64,000 bases of DNA from contig QANU01102101.1 of the NCBI GenBank assembly GCA_003254905.1, forward strand, positions 3,531 through 67,530, in the 5' to 3' direction. The translations under genes and the position numbers were made by a program. The notes under the pieces were generated by a model. That model was not told the DNA's origin and made no database searches. It saw only the letters and a list, made by a program, of their open reading frames with translations. This document shows positions 34,456 through 45,534 of this stretch, piece by piece (position 1 is the first letter of the stretch; each line of letters starts with the position of its first letter). This DNA comes from Nissolia schottii. Taxonomy: Eukaryota > Streptophyta > Magnoliopsida > Fabales > Fabaceae.

Positions 34456-36039
34456 GTTTTACAATATTGGTTATTCCATCACCATTAGTATGATATATAG
34501 ATAGTATGATTATGAATTATTGGAAGTGTTTACATATAGTAGCTGTAGGGATTAGCATTCTATTCTCCATGTTATCCATCAATACTGGATTTATTCTATT
34601 TTGTTCATTCATTATCTCATTCAAGTTCAAACAGGAACTCAAATGATGCAATACACGTTGAATCCATGCATTTTTTTTTCTGAATTATTTCATGCTAAGT
34701 TGCTTAATTATGTTTATGGGTAAAAGTTAGCATTAAGCAAGCAACAATACTGTGGGATATGACTCGAAATGAGGGTTGATATGGGGAATAATTGAATTGG
34801 AAACCAAGCAAAATTTCAACGTCCCTTTTGTTCTATTTTATGTAAATTTGTAGTAGTATATTGTTGCTTTCCCCTCATGGGATTTTGAAATATAAGAGCT
34901 TAAGGAATGCTTGTTCCGTAATGTGATTTAACGTAAGATTTTGTTTTTTTTATAAGGCTTAAATACATTTTTAATTCTTATAATATCGAAAAGTTTGTGT
35001 TTAGTCCCTAATTTTTTTTTTTATGTTTTTAGTTCTTCCTGTCAATTGAAGTTGAATGTCACGGATGTTAATTTTGTCAAGTGGTGTGTCACGTGATAAA
35101 ATTCATTTCTAATACCCATTTACTCAAATAGTCAACCCCAACCACTAACTTGATTTGACCCAGTTTTAAAAGAAAAATAAAAACTTCATTCTCCCACCCA
35201 CACCGCCATCTTCACCCGCCCAATAAGATTCACGACATCATAACCGCCAAAGATAAAAAATTTACAACCATAGATCCAAAATACACAAAACTCTCGGATG
35301 AAGACTTGAAGCTTAAAGATCGTCAACAACAAATCAACCATGACTCAACAATGCAAGATTTACATGAAGCAAAACAATTACCAGACATAGATCTCGTAGA
35401 AGAAAGAAGATCAGTCACCAAACTCAGGTGTTGGATAAAAAAAATTGTTCAAAAAATACTCACTAAGAACAGAAAGGAAATTCAGACAAAAAGTGCTAGA
35501 GGAAGAAAAAGAAGCTGAGGGTATGTGAAATTTTTTATAGCATTTGGTTCTTAAATTAACAAAAAAAAAAAAAGGAAACGGAAAACAGAATCTGAACTCC
35601 CTATCACCACAACCACTACATCCATACCTGCAAACAAAGAAAATAAACAAAGCAGAAACCTCACAGAACCCGAAACCAAATCCTCACCACCCCAAACCAC
35701 ACACACCCATACCTGCAGAAAATCAACTCAAACCCAACAGATCCCATACAACACACACCACCTACCTGTAGAAAAATAGATTCAAAACAACACAACACAC
35801 ACACACACCAAACCGAGAGATACAGGGAGGAAACCGAGAGAGATCTGGAAAAAAAAAAAAGAGGGTGAGTACATTAGAGAAATGGAGAAACATAATCTCA
35901 CCATCGAACCACCCACAGCCATCGCTGTCGCGGACTCCCCCTTAACCAGCACCACAGACACACACAACAAAAACTATGAATGAGCGGGAGAAGAGATCGA
36001 GAAAGAGAAATAAAGAAAGAAACTGAGAGAGATAGATCT
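34456..36039. other. Intergenic, with second copy of the TAGTCCCT repeat
   Basis: Bases 34955-35230 (AAATACATTTTTAATTC, TTTAGTCCCTAAT, GTGTGTCACGTGAT, then a C-rich stretch) resemble 12960-13260 in motif order. The rest is A/C-rich simple sequence, including CACACACA near 35780-35808 and GAGAGA-rich parts. No gene called. Confidence 0.45.
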
Positions 36040-36700
36040 AGAGAGATTTTATACTGTTTGTTCATGTATTTTATAAGTTTGTCCATTGGATTCACGAAGT
36101 CTTTTTTTTAAATATAAAAATACCGTGTTTGTTCAAATGTTTCTCATTGTTTGTTCATATGGTCATATATGTTTGTCTTACATTGGTTATATTGTTTGTT
36201 TTATGATACTATGTTTGTTTAAGAGCTGGTAATTGTTTGTTTATTTCTGGTTAATTGCTTGTTTGTTCTTATCAATGTTTGTTTGTTATTCATGTTTCTA
36301 TTGATTTTTGATGTAGAAATGGCAATAAGGAAAAAGACCTTGATTGCGGTGAGGAAATCTCCACAGACTTTAAAATCCCCCACCGTTGAAGTACAAAAAG
36401 TTTCTCGATCGGATAAGGAGGAGCTACTACAATGAAAAATAAAGTGTTGAGCAAGAGTAAACAAACATTTTGATAGTACATAAACAAACTTTGAAAAATT
36501 CATAAACAATGAATAATAAATCTTGCAATGACATCTGAACAAGCATTCACGCTCGTGTAAACAAACTCTTGAAAACTCCATAAACTCCGCATGAATCCCC
36601 ACTTTCGAAAGCTCCATCAACAAACTTTTGAGTAACAGTTAACAAACCTTATGGTAATACATAAACAAACTTTTGAAAATTCATAAACAACGAATAATGT
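36040..36700. repeat. Inverted arrays of TGTTTGTT / AACAAAC motifs
   Basis: The left part (36055-36290) repeats TGTTTGTT about ten times on the + strand. The right part (36456-36700) repeats the complement, as ATAAACAAAC phrases. A unit of about 60 bp at 36456 (AGTAAACAAACATTTTGATA...) recurs at 36637, a period of 181 bp. The arrangement looks like subterminal regions of a transposon or a fold-back element. No terminal signature was found. Confidence 0.55.
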
Positions 36701-37897
36701 TTTAACCCTCAGCTTCATTGCATGATTACATCGACATTGTAACCACAATTTAACAAGATCTCAATACCTCATCCATGTCTTCATTTCATTATGGATTTTG
36801 GGTTCTGTTGTCTGCATATCAAAATAGAATGACGAGGGACAAGAACAATGACAATGACGATGGAAAATCAACGATGACGGTGCAGAACAACAAGAGACGA
36901 AGAACGATGAGGATGAAGTGCGAAGACTGATGAATGAGAATAGAAAAATGAACGTCGATCAAAGCAGAAGGAATGGCAAAAAGAAATTCGCGAAAGGGGA
37001 ACATGAGATGAGGTTTGTGATTGCAGTGTGAGCGAGTGTGTGGGAGTGCGTGAACGTACAAAATTAATGGCAACAAGATGTACAATATTTCTATATGTTA
37101 GCTATACGGAACCAGAATTAGGGTACATGCAGCATTTCCATTGTTTTACTTGTTCCTCTATAGTCATAAACAACGAAGAAAAAAATTTATTGAAGATTTG
37201 AAATATTTGATGTCTCTTTAAATTAAGGAATTAAAAAATTAATGTTGAAAAAATAGGAATACATGCTAATATAAGTATTATAATTTCAATTCGTAAAATC
37301 AAGTTCAAACTATTAGAATTTGTTACACTGAACATGTAAATTTTGAATTAAGTCATAAATATTAGAATTTTTGTATTTCGATTTTAATTAATAAAATATT
37401 TTTGTATCTCAATTTCATTGCTGCATTAATTAGAATTTTGTTGTGTTTTTATTATACAATTTTATTGTTAATTTTTTTTAATTAATTAGGATAAACATGG
37501 TAGGGCCATGTCAGCGGCAATTGATGAGCATCGTATAATTTTTAATATATAAGAAGTCGCAGAAGTTTACATGTAGAGCAAGGTTTAGGTTCCAACAGTG
37601 CTGAAACTAGATGCCCCTGTATCTAAGGTACTCGCAAATCATAAGTAACACAAATATAGCTGATACCCATTTTTTTTGTTATGATCAGATTCATGTTTAT
37701 AGCTACTCTTATAAATTATACAAGTTTTAGGTTTTCCAATAAATTTCATACGGCTCAATGAATAGAAATGCAATTTTTGGGGGCCTTGATTTTATATATC
37801 ATAAATACAAAAGAAGCAAAATTTTGATTAGCCAAAAAAGTTGGAAGAATTGCTGTTACAATAAATTAATCTAGCTTCAATTCTGTGTCGCTACTTG
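36701..37897. other. AT-rich intergenic DNA downstream of RRG
   Basis: No gene recognised. It contains the 3' flank of the minus-strand RRG gene, whose stop codon is at 37900-37898. Confidence 0.4.
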
Positions 37898-40800
37898 CTA
37901 AGAGATTGTATTTGACTCTCGAAGAATCTCATAGAAGGATATAACATTTTCAATAGTCAATAGGCCAATAATGCACCACTCCAAGAAATCTGACTTCCTG
38001 TTCTGGAGAACTTCCTGGAGAAAATGAATATTGTGCTGCAAGCAACCAAATCGACACAACAAAGCCTTTAATTCGCCAAAATCATCCAGAGTAAAATATT
38101 TCTCGTCTCATTTTCAAATTTTATGTTGCTAACCTATAAATAAATAGTTGCCCATGGGTGTTTTTCCTTATTCAATACCCTATCTAAGTACTCAATATCA
38201 TCTTAAGGTAAAAAGACCAACGAAATGCACAACTAAGCATATTGTTGGTTTAGATGGATGAGATCCAAATAAGTTTTTCAATGCAATGGTTAAATGAAAT
38301 GAGATGACTAATATATAATGGGCAGAAATACCTCTACGAATTTCAATTTGAAATCCAGGTTTCCAAAGCGCTGTGCAACCTCGTACTCCTCCCGAAGATA
38401 CTCATATATTTGAGCATACTTGGCATCCCGCCAAGCAATTTCTGATCTGATTAATCCACCATAGAAACACTGAGAATAAGTTCATAAACTGAATTTGCTG
38501 ACTTATATTCTCGAATTAGCAGATGCATGTTTTTATAATGCCTAAAACAGGGATGAGATCATACCTCTCAAAGAGGCCAACTTTAAGAATCACATCAGCC
38601 AAATTTGAGTTAGCCTTCCCAACCAGCTGAAGGAGCTTCCTTTTATCCATAGTGAATGTTCCAGTTTTCTCCATTCCACGGTTAATGCCTGCAAACTCTT
38701 CAACTAAACCATCAACCTGTGATACAAGAGAAACCTATGTCAAGCTTTCAGTGGCTAGAATTTAATGGACCTTCATTTTTCTTTGTGATAGCAAATGGCC
38801 ACCAAAATAATGGAAATAAGATGCCCTTTGGCACATTCCAACCTGTGAGACAAAATAATCCAGAGCTATGCTTTGTCCCAGGACACTTCCAATAATACGG
38901 ATGCCGTCAGTATCCAAAGACTTCAGGACTATGTAGTCTGGACCTCCTTGCATGTCCTCAACTAATAGTGGCTTCTCCTTTACAGCATAATCTAGTTACA
39001 CAAAACATGTTAAAAATAAGCAACGATGATTCAGAATAACTATTTAACTAATTGGTTTTGCTCAAGAAATTTACCATCTTTCCTCATCTCTCGAAGTAAA
39101 CCAGACGCATGCCTCTTAACTAGGTCGAGGTAAATTTCCACTTCATGATCCTCAATATTAAACAAAACAGCAGACCCATACTGATATACAACCATGTAAC
39201 GACAGCTGCTTGCTTTTGCATGAAAACCAGATCCCTTAATCGAATGGTTCAAGTTGTTCAGAGTTTGCTAAACTGATCATATTGTTATAATATGAACAAG
39301 TACTCTATTTAAACAGATTTTCTCATTACAAGTAATAAGACACAAGAATCCTGCTTTTAACCAAGGAATATTATTTCTATTTTGATACATAAGACGAGTA
39401 TATTAATTTACTTATCATCATAAGAGAACACTGCCATTTAGGAAGCAACTTAGCACCTCCCCTTCCACTCATACAACATCAAGAATAACAACCAAATCTT
39501 TTCCCACCAAATGAGGTAGGGTACCTAGATCAAATGATGTCATTGTATCCTTTTGTAAACTGTGTCTATAGACAAACCATTAAAATCTAAATCCTTATTA
39601 ATGGTTTCCCACAGTTTTTTCATGGTATCACTCTACCTTTAACTTTTATACTACGCTCTATCTAATTTGCTCTCCTTAATGGGACTTCTACAGATCGTCT
39701 TCATATATGACACAACCACATTGCTTTAATATTGACCGCTTAACACAAATGAAGGCTGCGAGGAGAAGGCGTAAAGATGCCCCAGTACAGAGAGTATACG
39801 GAGGGTAGTCCATTAGTTAGAGGTAGAGGGAGACCTAGAAAAACCATAAATGACACTATTTGAAGAGATCTAACTGTTAATGGTTTGGATGTAAACATGG
39901 TTTGTGAGTTTAAGACATGACAATATGGCATCTTTTGATCAATGTAGTTGATCCCATTTAGTGGGACAAGACTTAGTTGTTATTGTATGTATTGACCACT
40001 TAACACAACTCACTTCTTTTATCTGGGCATGGGATCAGCTAGGTAAAGATTTGCAACAAAACACAACATAGGCACAGTTTTCTGCTAATAAAACAAAAAA
40101 GAGAAATTAGCACCATATTAGAATATTGAGCCTAAGGGTGAGCCTCAATGCAACATTAAGGCTGTTACGTTGTGACTTGAAGGTCACGGGTCCGAATCCT
40201 ATAAACAACCTCTCTGCTAGTGGCAACAAGCATACATCTACTCTTCCAGACCCCACCAGGCAGAAGCCTCATGTACTAGGTTGACCTTTTTATCGTAATG
40301 TTGGGCTTGAATTTCTTTACACCCTTGACCTCCCAATTCATACAAAAAAATCAGTCATACCAACCTATTAAAATTTTTCCCTCATCACCCTAATCCAGAG
40401 CTGGAAAGAGCACATGGTGCCCCTAAAGGAACATCATGATGGTATAAGTAAGGTGTTGTATTCTTATAATGTATTGCAGAAAATGATGAACAAAGTAGAG
40501 AAATTACAGATTAGGCAAAGAGGGCTATGAACTTCACGTAGAAACACAACATTCCGTCATTTAATATGTGTGTGTGTGTGTGTGTGTTCTTACATTAGTA
40601 TCTCGATTGAAGTCACAGAACCGGAGGGCAACATAGTTTGATGATGAGCGGGAAGATGGAGGAACAACGTTTCTCAGATTATCTTCTTGAATGCCCTTCA
40701 GATTTATACTGCCAAAATTACGAATCTGAGACAGCCAAATCATAGAAAGCCAGAACAGGACAACAAAAAGACATGTGAGAGGAAAGGGGTTCAAGTCCAC

Positions 40801-41828
40801 CCAAAAAGCATGGAAAGAAACAGAATTCACAACTTAAAAGGAACATAAAAGCCAAGAAGACATCAAAGCATATAAATCATAAACATGCATTGAAGTCACC
40901 ACTAAAATTACAAATCTTAGATAATAAATGTAACGAAATCATAATCCCCACACGACATGGTCTTCTAAATCCATCACTAATGGAACAGTACAACAACAAA
41001 GAAGACCCACAAGGTGGATTTTGAAATCTTCTGTTCATAGCTTAAGTTACAAATACAACCCAAGAACATAAATCAAACACAATAATATGAACAAAATCAG
41101 CAACAACAACAACAATAACCAAGTCTGGTTTCACTAGGTGGGATCACCCTATCATGAACCATGTCCACAGTCAAATCAATGAAATTTAAATCTTTTACTC
41201 AATCGTCCATAAGTATTCTTGGTTTTTTCTCTACCTCTAGCGACTAAGCTACCTTCCATTCACACAATCTAAATCTCCTTGCTGTGATTTCTACCGACCT
41301 TTTTCACACATGGCCGAACCACCTAAGATTAACAAATAAACTCCAAAATTCAAATGTAAGATTAAAATAAATGCACAAATTTTCATTTCAACTCCCACAA
41401 ACCACAAACACGGTCTTCTGTTCTAAAATCCAACACTAATGGAACAGTAACACAAGTAACAGGAAACAAATATATATCCCGAGAACGACCCATTTGCGGA
41501 ACCAACGTGATAATCAAGGTGACAATAAAAAAAATTAAGCAATTTGAAGGAATAGGCAAAACCTGGTGGAGAGGAAGTAGGCCTTGACGGGGATTTTAAC
41601 GGTTTGGTCATCTTGCGGGGCTCCGAACCCGAATTTAGGATCCATATTGTGGGGATCCGGGTCGAGATGGCAGGGGAGTGCAGAAGACGCGGCGAAGGTG
41701 AGGAAACGGTTGGTGGAGAGAAGTGGAGGAAAGTGGTGGGGTTTGTTCGGAAAAGAAGAAGAAGAAGAAGAAGAAGCTGAAGCTATGCGGTTGAAGAGAA
41801 GGGACACGGTTCTCCATCTTCCCCCCAT
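37898..41828 (-). CDS. RRG: RETARDED ROOT GROWTH homologue (DUF155), mitochondrial
   Basis: Seven exons on the minus strand: 41828-41563, 40708-40594, 39234-39075, 38991-38843, 38716-38565, 38446-38332 and 38035-37898. All have GT-AG introns and consistent phases; 364 residues. The N-terminus (MGGRWRTVSLLFNRIAS, then a poly-Ser run from a GAA repeat) is Arg/Ser-rich like a mitochondrial presequence. The DUF155 body follows: IPVKAYFLSTSINL, MVVYQYGSAVLFNI, VKRHASGLLREMRKDDYAVK, GGPDYIVLKSLDTDGIRIIG, VLGQSIALDYFVSQ, KANSNLADVILKVGLFERSE. The C-terminus has a hydrophobic helix (CIIGLLTIENVISFYEIL). Arabidopsis RRG of similar length is needed for cell production in the root meristem. Introns 1 and 2 hold LINE and SINE pieces. 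Confidence 0.94.
39471..39729 (-). mobile_element. RTE-type LINE 3' fragment in RRG intron 2
   Basis: The + strand reads ACAACCAAATCTTTTCCCACC followed by text matching the inverse of the conserved RTE 3' end (GGTGGGAAAAG...TTGTT). Later GGTTTCCCACAG and TTTGCTCTCCTTAATGGGAC fit the LINE C-terminal coding end read in reverse. It is 5'-truncated. Assignment is from the recurrent plant RTE consensus as I remember it. Confidence 0.65.
39749..39989 (+). mobile_element. 5'-truncated RTE-type LINE with 19-bp target duplication
   Basis: The + strand translates in part to RGRGRPRKTINDTI and RDLTVNGLDVNMV, the usual C-terminal end of plant RTE reverse transcriptases. It ends CCCATTTAGTGGGACAAGACTTAGTTGTTATTG, read with breaks. 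Direct repeats of 19 bp with one mismatch flank it: 39730-39748 and 39990-40008 (ATTGACC(G/A)CTTAACACAA). It lies tail-out next to the antisense fragment at 39471. Confidence 0.8.
40130..40291 (+). mobile_element. Au-like SINE in RRG intron 2
   Basis: Contains a box B-like GGTCACGGGTCCGAATCC at 40182-40199, then ACAACCTCTCTGC, CCAGACCCCACCAGGCAGAAGCCTC and ACTAGGTTGACCTTTTT in the order seen in plant Au SINEs. The usual box A is degenerate and the target duplication is not clear. Confidence 0.65.
40567..40586. repeat. (GT)n microsatellite next to an RRG splice donor
   Basis: About ten GT units end only eight bases short of the exon 2 donor, on the intron side (40593-40592). Confidence 0.85.
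41106..41340 (-). mobile_element. RTE-type LINE 3' fragment in RRG intron 1
   Basis: The + strand begins (CAA)n CAATAACCAAGTCTGG, then CACTAGGTGGGATCACC, and further on TCTACCTCTAGCGAC and ACACATGGCCGAACCACC. This is the standard inverse of plant RTE 3' sequence. It is truncated at the 5' side and shows frame breaks. Confidence 0.7.
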
Positions 41829-44363
41829 TCGCTGCTACTAGCTGAAACAGAGAAAGGGAGGAAGAGAGGCCCTTCCTCTTATTCGGGTGTTTTTTATTTT
41901 TACTCGTGTGTGTGTGTGTNTTTTTTCTGGTGGCTGCTAGCTTCTGAAACAAAATATAGGTCAGCATAATTTGTAATAAAATTATTATTTTAAGAGATGA
42001 TTTAATATACATGATTTTTTAAGTGGTAAAAAAAAAGAATCAATTATTAATGTCAATGGAGCAACCAACAAACAGATCGATGGGTCAAACGTTCTTATTT
42101 TGGCAAGCCCAAACACAGAGACCCATAATCAAACTCACTAACGAGCAATGCTTAACAATAATAAGTAATAACAATAATGTTTACAATATAATTGGACAAA
42201 CAAAATAACATCAATTACTTTGATATCAAATTAATATGAGTTTTTAATTAACTTATGATAGTCCACACGAAATTTCCAACAATCTCTCACTTCGACAGCA
42301 TAAGTTAAAACAAGAATTTTTAGATTAATCCAACAATACGTGATCACAAAAAGGTGTCAAACTCAAATAAGCACTCTCAATAAAATGGTTCAATATGCAA
42401 TAACAAGCACTCAACAATGTAGAAAATTATACTCAAAGGAGTACTGGTATGATACATGTAATGTACTCATTTCCCAGTAACCTAACAAAATGTGGTATAT
42501 GGGTAAATAGGAATGCACAACAATAAAATTGCATCTCTGAAAGTAACCAAAGCAATTTTCAACAAAATGACCCAGTATCTACCCAATATGCTATATGAGA
42601 TTCAAAAAAATCTCAACACAACAACAAAATGAGATTGAGTCTGAAATGTCATAAAAAATGTGTCATGCGAACATAAAAGCACTCACAATAGCAATAGGTC
42701 AATAACATATGGCAACACCGCATCCGCCCTTTATGAGATGCAACAAAATATCTCAACACAAATATTGAGACTGGATCCAATACATCTCAATTATATGCCA
42801 TTACACAAACATGTGTCAATAATTAAGTTGTGTAGACTTAAATAACATTCACAATAACATGAGGTCATAACGAACCTACAAAGCAAACTCTCACTAACTC
42901 AAAACACCAAAATGGCCTCATTATACCCTTATAGGTTGCTCTCCATTGGTTAGGGGATCAACAACAATAAGTTTTGTAGTAACTTAATTGACAAGATTCT
43001 ACCACAATATCCCATATACAAAACGAAATGACACAAAACAATATATGGCAAAATATTATTTAGTTTTAAGGCAATAATGACAATATATATTACTCCCACT
43101 AATCCAACATATTAAAACAAACACAAAATTTCCAGTAGAGATCGCAATTTCAAAATACTCTAATAGCTCAATAAGTGATAGTAAGATTTATGAAGAACTC
43201 TATGGTAGAGTACTCAATATGAGTTCAATAACTCACCATTATTCTATCTAACAACAAAATTACAAAACAAATAGAAACCCCAAAGTGCAAGGTCACAAAA
43301 AATATGTTTATCACATAATTTTTTTAAAAAAATTAGTTTCACATACTCTGTCTATAAATTTAAGGAGATTATAAGTGTCTATTTGACACTTTACAACAAA
43401 TATCTCATTTTTGTCATCAAAAACTCATACAACAAGTCAATATTCGTCTAAGCATAAAATTAATTTAATAACAACGAAAACAACTTTTGAACCTATAATC
43501 AATAATAATTAAGAATATAATACAATATAAAGTCTCTAACTTTCATTAAACAATATTTCAATATGTTAGGGAGTAACAATACAATCAATGAGACTTAACA
43601 ATGCCCTTAATTAAGGTCCTAATATTTAAAGTGAGGACAAACCTAAAGGTAGAGAAAATCATAAACCAAATAATATTTACTCACATATTAATGATTTTCT
43701 TGTATCATTGCAATCCCGCCAAAAAGTCCCGAATCATAATATACAAGTCTCCCACTTGATAGAGAAAAATAATATTGTTAACATTGTAAAAAAAATTACT
43801 TGCAATATATATAAAATATAATTAAATTGTTTTTCTCCACCACACAATGATTATATCAAATAATGTCACAGCGAAGGGTATGCTCATTATCTACTCAATC
43901 TAACAATATTCGCAATCCATTAAAAAATAAATTAATAAAATAATTTTATTTAACAAGGATAAATTTCACCAAAAGTGAAAAAAAATCATGAAATTTTTGG
44001 ATTGCTACAAAATATCCGATCAAGCTCTTTCATGCAATGTAATTAATTTAGTGAATCTCAATATTACAATGCATGATCATAGTCTTCCCATAAATAATAA
44101 ATTTATGTCTCTATAGCTAGTACCAAAAGGGTACTGAAAACTTCAACAACAAACATAATTATCAAATCATTAAGAATTATATTAATAAAGGCAAACCGAA
44201 GGGTAAGTTCATTACCAATATAATTCTCAATGCAACATAAATAACAATATTAAAATATCAACAATAGGTAAAAACACAACCAAAAGGAAACACAAAAGAA
44301 TTCTCAATGAATAACAATTAGTGAGCAAATCTGCCCTCAAAATAAAATTAAAGGGATGTGACT
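41829..44363. other. AT-rich gap between RRG and MINE1
   Basis: Bases 41829-41950 are the probable shared upstream side of RRG, with a (GT)n run ending in N at 41920. From about 42200 the sequence is A-rich with recurrent phrases such as CTCCCACT and GAAGGGTA(A/T)G(T/C)TCATTA (43874 and 44201). This suggests decayed retroelement noncoding DNA. No reading frame with recognisable similarity. Confidence 0.4.
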
Positions 44364-44620
44364 CACTAAAAGAAAAACGCGCATTACCGTCGGAATTAGC
44401 GTCAAAATTTTTTCTGATTACCGTCAGTTTTTTCACTTTCTATCGGACTTTCCATTGGAAATGATCCCAACGTAATAGCCTCGATGGAAACTTGTTACCG
44501 TCGAATACGGAGAGTAGCCGGTAGTTAGCGTCAGCTAAGACTGATGGTAACGACAACCCAAGAACGGTTCGATTTGAATCGTTTACTGTCGAACACAACC
44601 AACGGTAATTATATTAATAT
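44364..44620 (+). mobile_element. CACTA transposon terminus
   Basis: Starts CACTAAAAGAAAAACGCGCA, close to the CACTACAAGAAAAA type of plant CACTA termini. It continues with subterminal ATTACCGTCGG / TTACCGTC motifs in both orientations to about 44600. The 3 bp before it (ACT, 44361-44363) would be the target duplication. No matching right end was found, so it is a fragment or a solo end. Its motif differs from the AACCGCCGC family at 9.4 kb. Confidence 0.7.
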
Positions 44621-44782
44621 TCACGCATAACTAACGATAATGGTAATTATATATATTGTATTTGTGTGTAACTTTATGTAATTATTTAACTTATGTATGT
44701 TGCTTTATTATGTGATTCATTTCGTTGAATTTGTTATTTCTTTACAACTAATTTGTTTACGTGTGAATAAAGAATAAAGTTT

Positions 44783-45010
44783 GTAACAACAACTAAACAA
44801 AAAATGACATAACAAGCAATAACAAAACACATCCATAAATAGGTCATAAACACGCATATCATACAACAAAACCTTACTTTTCTCCTAAAGAATAAAATTA
44901 GTAACAACTAAACAAAAAGTGACATAACAATTAACAAGTCATTCGTAAAATACATCCATAAACAAGCATAAACACACATATCATACAATAAAATCTTACT
45001 TTTCTCTCAA
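44783..45010. repeat. About 117-bp tandem duplication
   Basis: GTAACAAC...CTAAACAAAAA(A/G)TGACATAACAA at 44783 recurs at 44901, and both copies share ACATCCATAAA and CATATCATACAA(C/T)AAAA(C/T)CTTACTTTTCTC. Confidence 0.8.
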
Positions 45011-45272
45011 AACTTGGTACACATTGATAAAAACTATGTTTTTTTGGATTTTTTTTGTCTAAAGGAGTCGATTTGAATATAATCTTGTTTAAAAAATATT
45101 AAAATTTTTTATTACATAAATCGATTTGAGAAAATGATTTATTTTAAAAATAACTTTTAAATTGGTTCATTTGAGTAATATGATAATTTTGTTATTTTAT
45201 TTTCACATTTTTTCCAAAAAAAAATGGTGCTGTCCATACTCATCATGATTTTGCCATAAAAGAAAGTAGTGA

Positions 45273-45386
45273 CTAACGGCGGTTGGTCCAAGTGGTAAGC
45301 GCGGGTGGTGCGCGACCCGGGTCGACCCGAATTAGTCAAGGCTAAGTCATTGGATACCGGACAGGCAACCTAAAAAAAAAAAAAGA
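45273..45386 (+). mobile_element. tRNA-derived SINE with perfect 12-bp target duplication
   Basis: 114-bp unit. It has a tRNA-like head with box A (TTGGTCCAAGTGGTAAGC) and box B (GGGTCGACCCGAA), a short body and a 13-bp A-rich tail. Identical AGAAAGTAGTGA repeats flank it at 45261-45272 and 45387-45398. It sits about 150 bp upstream of the MINE1 start codon, in the promoter or leader. Confidence 0.88.
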
Positions 45387-45534
45387 AGAAAGTAGTGAGC
45401 AAATGAAGGGTGAGACGACGACGTATCGGGTGCCGGCATTGTGGGCAAATAGGAGCACACACAGTCACACTGAAGTTCGAAGGAGCAGAAGACGCCGTCG
45501 AAGGAAAATCAAAGCTCAAAGCTGGTTGTTAACA

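Noticed and set aside
36219-36623. 134-codon minus-strand frame
   Set aside because: Lies in the AACAAAC repeat region and shows low-complexity composition without a known domain.
45264-45275. TAGTG followed by ACT as right end of the CACTA element at 44364
   Set aside because: The TAGTG belongs to the SINE target duplication, and the pre-insertion site reads TAGTGAGC. The bases before it do not mirror the left terminus.
45403-45534. Upstream in-frame extension of MINE1
   Set aside because: The added peptide is Arg-rich and unlike MinE transit peptides, and Met at 45535 matches the known family start.
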